Shown here in pieces: positions 1-4,712 of a DNA stretch of 5,753 nucleotides. The stretch is from Ktedonobacterales bacterium (GTDB lineage: Bacteria > Chloroflexota > Ktedonobacteria > Ktedonobacterales > JACDGC01). The notes beneath the pieces are model-generated. The model did not search any database and had not been told where the DNA came from. It worked only from the letters and a program-made list of their open reading frames with translations. The position numbers and the translations under genes were made by a program. Positions within the stretch are counted from its first letter, which is position 1; each line of letters starts with the position of its first letter. The stretch is taken from assembly GCA_013815535.1 (NCBI GenBank), contig JACDGC010000286.1:1-5753 (forward strand), in the 5' to 3' direction.

Positions 1-222
1 GTGCTGCATGGGCGGCACGAAGAAACGACACTGACCCTCTCGCAAGAGTTGCGGGCGTTTGCAAATGAAATGGAGGATTGGGATGAGGTCAAGAATCGGG
101 ATTACACCGAAGAGGTGCGCGAAAAGGCGCGCTCCTTGGGTCGTGGCGTCCCCCTGATGCCATCTGGCCTCCTTCCGGCGAAACGACCATACCAGCGCAA
201 ACGCAACCTTGGCGACGTGTAA
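1..222 (+). CDS. 3' end of an unrecognised gene, open at the left edge
   Basis: The frame is open from the first base to a TAA at 220-222, giving at least 73 residues. The GTG at the window edge could serve as a start, but no upstream bases are visible to judge an RBS, so it is better read as a partial gene. The visible part is hydrophilic: an acidic, probably helical stretch (ELRAFANEMEDWDEVKNRDY) is followed by a basic Pro/Arg/Lys-rich tail (PAKRPYQRKRN). There is no membrane segment and no catalytic motif I recognise. The strand agrees with everything downstream, and a perfect stem-loop follows 32 nt after the stop. No function can be given. The frame could also be chance, although the amino-acid make-up looks protein-like. 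Confidence 0.4.
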   Translation: MLHGRHEETTLTLSQELRAFANEMEDWDEVKNRDYTEEVREKARSLGRGVPLMPSGLLPAKRPYQRKRNLGDV

Positions 223-254
223 CATCTCTATCACTTAAGGTGGCAAGCGTCTCG

Positions 255-290
255 TCGGCAGTTCATATTTTGGATGAACTGCCGATTTGT
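255..290 (+). terminator. Perfect 12-bp stem-loop, probable terminator
   Basis: TCGGCAGTTCAT (255-266) is the exact reverse complement of ATGAACTGCCGA (274-285), with a 7-nt loop ATTTTGG. The stem is followed by TTTGT (286-290). The position, 32 nt past the stop of the upstream gene and 64 nt before the next RBS-backed start, fits a Rho-independent terminator. The U-tract is short and interrupted, so termination may be weak. A protein-binding operator or a recombinase-related palindrome is an alternative, given the recombinase gene just downstream. Confidence 0.55.
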
Positions 291-354
291 ATAACAGTCA
301 GCACAATCTATCTGGGTTGTGTGTTTCGGGATCTTCACGAAAAGGGAGAAAAAG

Positions 355-591
355 ATGGTTGCTAAAAAGAAAACCGATTCGACTCCTCCTGTCAAGGTTG
401 CCATTGTCAAGAAAGAAACAGGGTGGCCAGAGATTCAATCGCTCTCTCCGGCTATTATCGACCTGTTTGCGCGTGTTATCATGAGTGTGCAGCAAGAGGA
501 GATAGAGGCATATGGCGAAATCGTCAAAGAACACCAAGAAGCCCTATTACGCGCGCTCGATAGTGGTTCCTGGTCCGGGAACCACAGTTGA
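355..591 (+). CDS. Small hypothetical protein overlapping the recombinase gene
   Basis: This is a 78-residue protein of unknown function. The ATG at 355 is chosen because GGGAG at 344-348 sits 6 nt upstream; the in-frame ATG at 319 has no such signal and would swallow this RBS. The N-terminus is Lys-rich (VAKKK), then comes a Pro/Val/Lys segment. Residues about 25-65 look helical and amphipathic (PAIIDLFARVIMS, then EEIEAYGEIVKEHQEALLRAL). There is no Cys and no membrane span. Its last 80 nt overlap the start of the large serine recombinase in a different frame, and the recombinase RBS lies inside it, so the pair is likely co-transcribed and possibly coupled. Small genes beside large serine recombinases sometimes encode directionality factors. 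That role is only a guess here, since nothing in the sequence identifies one. Confidence 0.6.
   Translation: MVAKKKTDSTPPVKVAIVKKETGWPEIQSLSPAIIDLFARVIMSVQQEEIEAYGEIVKEHQEALLRALDSGSWSGNHS
497..508 (+). promoter_or_regulatory. Ribosome binding site of the recombinase, inside the upstream gene
   Basis: AGGAG at 497-501 lies 10 nt before the ATG at 512, and a second purine run GAGG (505-508) lies 3 nt before it. This supports 512 as the true start even though it means an 80-nt overlap with the preceding gene. Confidence 0.6.
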
Positions 592-2548
592 GGGGCAAGT
601 AAGGTACTCTGACCGGAATCAGAGCACTTCGTTGACGATTGAATCTCAGCAGTTACAGATCCTACAGTTTTGCGAAAAGTTGCAATGGGTCCTTATTTCT
701 TGGTCGATTGAAGAAGATATCAGCGGTGGTCCTGAAACCATTGATGAGCGTCCGAAATGGCGCGAACATATCTCTAAAATTGGACGTACGGTTGATTGCA
801 GTGTCAGCATTGACCTCTCGCGCTGGAGCCGTGACCCTGTTGCGCCCTGGCAAGCTCTGCGCCAGATCCGCGACCAAGGCGGGTATTGGTGCACGGCTGA
901 TGGCCAATATAACCTGAGCACGATGGAAACGGATGTTTCAGCGAAGATCCGTTTTGCTATCGACAACATTACCAACAATGACTTGCTGCATAAAATTAGC
1001 AAGCGCGTTATTCAGGGCAACGCTACGCGCTCGCGCAAGGGCCTCCATAATGGCCGCATTTGTTTCGGATACACTCGTCCCCCGCTGCCTCCCCCTCCGC
1101 CCGGCTATAATCGCATGACGTATAGTTCGTCGCTGCGCTTGCCCATCATTCCAGATGAGACGTTTAATCCGTCTGTGAATATGACCAATTTTCAGGCATT
1201 GCAGCATATGGGGGTGATGCGTTCAGAGGGGAAATCTTATGGCCAGATCGTCCAGTGGCTCAATGAGAACGGTTTTGTGAACACGACTCCCGATACGCGC
1301 TCTAGCACGGCTCGCACGTCGCATACGGATCAATCAGAGAATAAGTATGCGCGCCCGTTCATTCCTGAGGGTGTGCGTAAAACGCTGCTCTCTCGTTTGC
1401 CACGTGAATTCGTCCGTGACGATGGGGTGCCTTCGGGATATGGAACTGTCTATGATACCTTGGCTAATAAAGAATTAGAGGGTCAGCATGTGGCAGCCTG
1501 GTCGGTTGAGATTTGTCGATTAATGGATGCGGTGAATGAAGCGAGCCACGAGCAGCATTACGCGAAAGGGCGCGCTACTTACGTTGAGCGGCAACGCTCC
1601 GGCTATTACGATAACAGCGGCCTTCCGTATTCGGGCTTGCTCACCTGTGCTCAATGTGGGGCACATATCAACGGCCATGCATCTGACCTGTATATTGATA
1701 TGGCTGGTCGCTGGAAGCAAGAATGTCCATCTGGCGGCAACGTGACGCTCCGTGGGTTGATTTTGGATGTCGATATTGGTACGGTGTTGATGCTTGCTGT
1801 GCAGTCTGACATCCGTCAGCGCATCGAGGAACGCATCGAAGAATTGATGGGCAAGACACAGCAAATCGATGATGAAGATTTGTCGTTGGCCGCTCGGCGA
1901 ACACAGTTAGATGCGGAAAGGAAACGCTTGCTTTCTTTGTATGTTAAGGGTGATATTTCAGAGGATGAAAAGGATTTGATGTTTGCTCCCATTAAAAGAG
2001 AGTTACAATTGATTCGCCCCAAACCTGCTCCGTTGCCCCCGATAGAGGCGCGTAACATCATGCAAGCGACAGACCTGTGGATGAGCATAGCGGGGTATTG
2101 GTATAGCATGACTAATAAGCAGCGCGGCGAGTTTCTGGGCCAATGTTTTGAAGCGCGGGGCATCATGGTTGATTTGCCGTCTAAGCGCATTGTGCGGGTT
2201 CGTCCGCAACTCGCGTTTTATTCCATCTTCGCCCTGACGTTGCAGCCAAGCGAAAATCTCACTGGCTGGTTCGATATCCCATATATTGTGGATGAGGCGC
2301 GTGATAAGCTGATTGCTCATTTAGCATCGCTGCGTGGGATGAAGATGCGGCGCTATAATAACGGGCTGCAAGCACGCGATAAGCGCTTCATTTCACTGGA
2401 AACCATCGAAGAGATGCGGCGTCTGCGCTTGACTGGCCTGTCGTTGCGCGATATCGCGAAGCGGTGCCATGTGAGTGTGGCGGCTGTATCGATTTATACG
2501 AAGTCTTTGGGGAAGATGTATAACTCCGACGTTCGGGGGGCCAAGTAA
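512..2548 (+). CDS. Large serine recombinase (site-specific integrase family)
   Basis: This is a 678-residue DNA integrase/resolvase of the large serine family, which cuts and joins DNA at attachment sites through a serine-DNA bond. The resolvase domain spans about residues 28-165. RYSDRNQ (31-37) supplies the nucleophile, probably Ser33, followed by the family-like SLTIESQ (40-46). SRWSRDP (103-109) matches the usual DRLSRDP and supplies Arg104 and Arg107. The recombinase domain begins near GLHNGRICFGY (177-187), then a proline run (190-197) not typical of the family. SGLLTCAQCG (374-383) opens a zinc ribbon with Cys379 and Cys382, then only Cys405, so the fourth ligand is missing or replaced. 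Residues about 430-500 form the charged coiled coil seen in this family. The C-terminus (about 628-666) carries an added helix-turn-helix, SLRDIAKRCHVSVAAVSIY, like that of small Hin-type invertases. The size is at the upper end for the family. The gene starts inside the preceding small gene and looks intact, so the enzyme is plausibly active. Its target site cannot be read from the window. Confidence 0.88.
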   Translation: MAKSSKNTKKPYYARSIVVPGPGTTVEGQVRYSDRNQSTSLTIESQQLQILQFCEKLQWVLISWSIEEDISGGPETIDERPKWREHISKIGRTVDCSVSIDLSRWSRDPVAPWQALRQIRDQGGYWCTADGQYNLSTMETDVSAKIRFAIDNITNNDLLHKISKRVIQGNATRSRKGLHNGRICFGYTRPPLPPPPPGYNRMTYSSSLRLPIIPDETFNPSVNMTNFQALQHMGVMRSEGKSYGQIVQWLNENGFVNTTPDTRSSTARTSHTDQSENKYARPFIPEGVRKTLLSRLPREFVRDDGVPSGYGTVYDTLANKELEGQHVAAWSVEICRLMDAVNEASHEQHYAKGRATYVERQRSGYYDNSGLPYSGLLTCAQCGAHINGHASDLYIDMAGRWKQECPSGGNVTLRGLILDVDIGTVLMLAVQSDIRQRIEERIEELMGKTQQIDDEDLSLAARRTQLDAERKRLLSLYVKGDISEDEKDLMFAPIKRELQLIRPKPAPLPPIEARNIMQATDLWMSIAGYWYSMTNKQRGEFLGQCFEARGIMVDLPSKRIVRVRPQLAFYSIFALTLQPSENLTGWFDIPYIVDEARDKLIAHLASLRGMKMRRYNNGLQARDKRFISLETIEEMRRLRLTGLSLRDIAKRCHVSVAAVSIYTKSLGKMYNSDVRGAK

Positions 2549-2636
2549 ATTCGCTTTCGCGATCCTTGTTCGCTGGCTCAACCTCATGCTATACTGCTCC
2601 CAAGATGGTCCGATTCGTTGTGAGATTTCGGGGGGC
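2532..2636 (+). repeat. Short direct repeat TTCGGGGGGC bracketing the recombinase end
   Basis: TTCGGGGGGC occurs at 2532-2541, in the last codons of the recombinase gene, and again at 2627-2636, just before the next gene. With flanks the match is 13 of 14 bases (TTCGGGGGGCCAAG versus TTCGGGGGGCAAAG). The second copy doubles as the RBS of the TIR gene. It may be chance in G-rich DNA, or a remnant of a duplication or attachment-like sequence beside the recombinase. Confidence 0.3.
2566..2595 (+). promoter_or_regulatory. Probable extended -10 promoter for the TIR-FGE gene
   Basis: TGCTATACT (2587-2595) combines the extended -10 TG motif with a near-consensus TATACT hexamer. A weak -35 match TTGTTC (2566-2571) lies 18 nt upstream. 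Transcription would start near 2602, leaving a leader of about 40 nt before the ATG at 2643. It sits in the 94-nt gap after the recombinase stop, so the TIR gene can be expressed independently of the recombinase. Confidence 0.5.
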
Positions 2637-2642
2637 AAAGCC

Positions 2643-4460
2643 ATGACGGCACCGCGTATTTTCGTGAGTCATAGTCATCAGAATAACGATTTCGGGTTGC
2701 GCCTGGTCGGCGATTTGCGTCAGCGCCTCGGTGAAGATGGGGTGTGGTACGACGTCTCGGGCGGGTTGCACGGCGGCGATGAATGGTGGGATATGATCCT
2801 ACGCGAATTGACCTCGCGCGATACCTTCATCGTCATTCTTTCGCCGGATGCGATGGCGTCTAAGTGGGTGCGCGATGAGATGAGCATCGCGTGGCGGTTG
2901 CGCCATGAGGTCGGCTTGACCATCATTCCGGTGCTGTGGCAGCCATGCGAGCGGCGGGCAGATTTCGCGTTGCTGCAAGAGGTATCGTTCATGGCCCCAC
3001 GCGCATATGATGCTGGCCTGGCGGAATTATTCGGTCTGTTAGGCGTGTCCACAAATCAGCAACCTGCCCCTGTTGCTCCGCCCATTGATCGACGTACTGA
3101 GGTGCTCCAGCGTCTCGCGGGGGAAATACACACCGCCTTTGGACGGCAAGATTGGGCAGTGACGATCCGCAAGAGCGATTTGTTGCTGGCAGAGGCCCCA
3201 GAGGCGATGACCCCGATGCTCTGGCGCGAACGAGCATTCGCCCTGCTTTCTCTAGGTCAAAATATCCCAGCATTGGATGCTGTAGAAACGGCGTTACGCC
3301 TGGACCCCTTCGATGTGCCAACCCTCCGCACCAAAGTGCGCGTGCTCGTCATGGCCAACCGCTTGGCAGAAGCACAAACGACGATTGATCGTGCGTTTGC
3401 CCTCGCGCCACTTGATGACCGTGCGACACATCTCGATCTGCTGATCGAACTATTTGACGTGCAGCATTTAAGCGGCGCTTATGAGCAGGCGGTAGCGACG
3501 GCAACCGAGGCACTGCGCCTCGCTCCCAAAGAAGAGGCGTGGCAGCAGCGTCGCGCCATGATGGAAAAAGCCATTGTTGATGTTGAGCGTGCTCGCCAGC
3601 AACAAGCCGAGGCCGAACGCCGTGCCCGTGAAGAAGAAGCGCGCCGCCAAGAAGCGGTACGCTTAGCCGAACTGCAACGTCAAGAGCAAGCTCGTCAAGA
3701 TAAGCTGCTACCAGCGCGTCTGCACTCTCTTGGCTTCGCGTTGCTGCTGGGGAAAGCCGTCATCGTGCCGCCCACGGTCGCCGTACCCGCCGCGACCTTC
3801 GCCATGGGCGGCGACAAAGACTCATTCTACGGCACCAGCCGGGCGACGGTGCAAATAGCAGCCTTCCGTATTAGCACGTACCCTGTGACTGTGGCAGAGT
3901 ATGCCTGTGCGGTTGCGGAGAAAGCGGTACCTGAGCCAAGGAATTGGGCTTCACAGCAGCAAAAGCCCGATCATCCCGTCGTCAACGTTTCATGGCTAAA
4001 TGTAGTGGCGTATGCCTTGTGGCTGAGCCAGCAAACGGGGCAAACGTGGCGGCTGCCCACGGAAGCCGAATGGGAATATGCCGCGCGGGGCACCGACGGG
4101 CGTTTTTACCCTTGGGGCAGCCAATGGGATAAGAACCGTGCCAACACCAGCGATGGTGGCCCGAAAACAACGACACCCGTGGGGACATACGCCGACAAGG
4201 GCGATGCCAGCCCCTTTGGCGCACACGACCAGTCGGGCAATGTCTGGGAGTGGACCAGCAGCCTATGGCGCGAAGACAAACCGTATGATGCCAGTGTCGA
4301 GAAAGATGCTGATACAACATCACCGCGCGTGCTGCGTGGCGGTTCGTGGAACAACGATTCCCGGTACGCGCGCGTGGCCTCGCGCTTCAGGAACGCTCCG
4401 GCGAGCCTCTACGACATCTTGGGCGCTCGCCTGGTCCTGGTTGCGGGGCTGGTGCAGTAA
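2643..4460 (+). CDS. TIR-TPR-coiled-coil-FGE protein, candidate DGR variable protein
   Basis: This 605-residue fusion probably pairs a sensor with an effector. The start at 2643 has GGGGGG (2630-2635) 7 nt upstream; the in-frame ATG at 2475 lies inside the recombinase gene and is unlikely. Residues 4-133 are a TIR domain: RIFVSHS strand A, a BB-loop region around DVSGGLHGGDEWW, and SPDAMASKWVRDE with Glu79 where TIR NADases carry the catalytic Glu. About 150-300 is helical and TPR-like (ALRLDP, AFALAP and ALRLAP repeat ends). About 309-355 is a Glu/Arg/Gln-rich coiled coil. About 372-605 is an FGE-sulfatase/SUMF1 domain with a C-type-lectin-like fold: FAMGG, WRLPTEAEWEYAARG (469-483), GNVWEWTSS (532-540), RVLRGGSWNN (562-571) and GARLV (594-598). 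Known DGR targets often end in this fold. The next gene is a DGR-type reverse transcriptase. The proposed role, inferred, is that ligand binding by the variable C-terminus triggers TIR activity such as NAD+ cleavage. No signal peptide is visible, so it should be cytoplasmic. There is no NTPase module between sensor and effector. Confidence 0.88.
   Translation: MTAPRIFVSHSHQNNDFGLRLVGDLRQRLGEDGVWYDVSGGLHGGDEWWDMILRELTSRDTFIVILSPDAMASKWVRDEMSIAWRLRHEVGLTIIPVLWQPCERRADFALLQEVSFMAPRAYDAGLAELFGLLGVSTNQQPAPVAPPIDRRTEVLQRLAGEIHTAFGRQDWAVTIRKSDLLLAEAPEAMTPMLWRERAFALLSLGQNIPALDAVETALRLDPFDVPTLRTKVRVLVMANRLAEAQTTIDRAFALAPLDDRATHLDLLIELFDVQHLSGAYEQAVATATEALRLAPKEEAWQQRRAMMEKAIVDVERARQQQAEAERRAREEEARRQEAVRLAELQRQEQARQDKLLPARLHSLGFALLLGKAVIVPPTVAVPAATFAMGGDKDSFYGTSRATVQIAAFRISTYPVTVAEYACAVAEKAVPEPRNWASQQQKPDHPVVNVSWLNVVAYALWLSQQTGQTWRLPTEAEWEYAARGTDGRFYPWGSQWDKNRANTSDGGPKTTTPVGTYADKGDASPFGAHDQSGNVWEWTSSLWREDKPYDASVEKDADTTSPRVLRGGSWNNDSRYARVASRFRNAPASLYDILGARLVLVAGLVQ
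4326..4457 (+). repeat. Candidate DGR variable repeat at the 3' end of the TIR-FGE gene
   Basis: This stretch encodes residues 562-605, with invariant framework ends RVLRGGSWNN and LGARLVLV. The interior (572-593) departs from the Asn-rich pattern expected of a template-encoded copy. Residues 588-592 (Ser, Leu, Tyr, Asp, Ile) are AGC, CTC, TAC, GAC and ATC. All keep C in the third position; four are one change and one is two changes from AAC. TTC at residue 582 also fits. This is the footprint of adenine-specific mutagenesis of AAC codons in a template repeat. The GC-rich 3' end (from 4422) is where an initiation-of-mutagenic-homology sequence would lie. No matching template was seen in the window, so the exact limits are an estimate. 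Confidence 0.55.
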
Positions 4461-4491
4461 GCAAAGATTCTTGCTTGCTTGTTTTCTTTAA

Positions 4492-4537
4492 CCCTCCCCC
4501 ACCAAGCGTGGTGGGCCTTGCCAGCATGGTGGGAGGG
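4492..4537 (+). promoter_or_regulatory. Two mutually exclusive hairpins downstream of the TIR-FGE gene
   Basis: CCCACCA (4498-4504) pairs perfectly with TGGTGGG (4509-4515) around the loop AGCG. A second TGGTGGG, extended to TGGTGGGAGGG (4527-4537), can instead pair with the longer left arm at 4492-4504, leaving a 2-nt bulge. The two folds share the left arm and cannot coexist. No U-tract follows, so a simple Rho-independent terminator is unlikely. A structured spacer RNA, an RNA-stability hairpin or a switch are possible. Confidence 0.45.
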
Positions 4538-4545
4538 ACCAGTCT

Positions 4546-4578
4546 TCGCGCGGAGCGCGATCACGATTTTTCGATTTT
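4546..4578 (+). terminator. Hairpin followed by T-rich tract, weak terminator candidate
   Basis: TCGCGC (4546-4551) pairs with GCGCGA (4555-4560) around GGA. After a short gap come two CGATTTT copies (4564-4570 and 4572-4578). The position after the TIR-FGE stop fits transcription termination, but the T-rich part begins about 6 nt after the stem, which is poor for a Rho-independent site. It may be part of one structured RNA with the hairpins just upstream. Confidence 0.35.
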
Positions 4579-4698
4579 GACAGGTGCAGGGCGATCTCAG
4601 CAGGACCGCGTATGATCGGGGGTGTTCCCCTCTATTTCTAGTATACTCGGCCCACCAAATGCGATAGCGCAAATATGCTCATGGATGCTGAATCAACC

Positions 4699-4705
4699 AA
4701 GGTGG
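4699..4705 (+). promoter_or_regulatory. Ribosome binding site of the reverse transcriptase
   Basis: AAGGTGG at 4699-4705 lies 7 nt before the ATG at 4713. It selects this start over the ATGs at 4675 and 4681, which are in other frames. Confidence 0.55.
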
Positions 4706-4712
4706 TGCACGC

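Larger units (their letters stand above)
4461..4712. other. 252-nt structured intergenic spacer with no template repeat found
   Basis: No convincing coding frame lies here. Contents in order: CTTG three times (4470-4481), a T-rich run, the switchable CCCACCA/TGGTGGG hairpins, the TCGCGC hairpin with a T-rich tail, a lone TTGACA (4577-4582), a GGGG-TGTT-CCCC hairpin (4619-4630), and TATACT (4642-4647), which could be a -10 element but lacks a decent -35. In many DGRs the template repeat lies in this interval. I compared it with both ends of the variable repeat on both strands and saw no copy. An Avd-type gene is also absent. Confidence 0.5.

Noticed and set aside
1..20. A resemblance of the first bases to the start of the variable repeat (GTGCTGC-TGG-CGG)
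   Set aside because: The match is short, needs a gap, and does not continue into the GGTTCGTGGAACAAC framework or an A-rich core, so it is not a template repeat.
298..537. A 79-codon minus-strand frame opposite the small gene
   Set aside because: It has no RBS or family features and lies antisense to a frame with a good RBS.
2475..2642. An N-terminal extension of the TIR-FGE protein from an ATG at 2475
   Set aside because: It would overlap the recombinase gene by 74 nt and cross the promoter and RBS at 2566-2635. The TIR domain begins right after the ATG at 2643.
4470..4481. CTTG repeated three times
   Set aside because: It is too short and simple to be a CRISPR-like or functional repeat on its own.
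4577..4616. TTGACA (4577-4582) with TATGAT (4611-4616) as a promoter for the reverse transcriptase
   Set aside because: The spacer is 28 nt, far too long for a sigma-70 promoter, and no better -10 lies at 16-19 nt.
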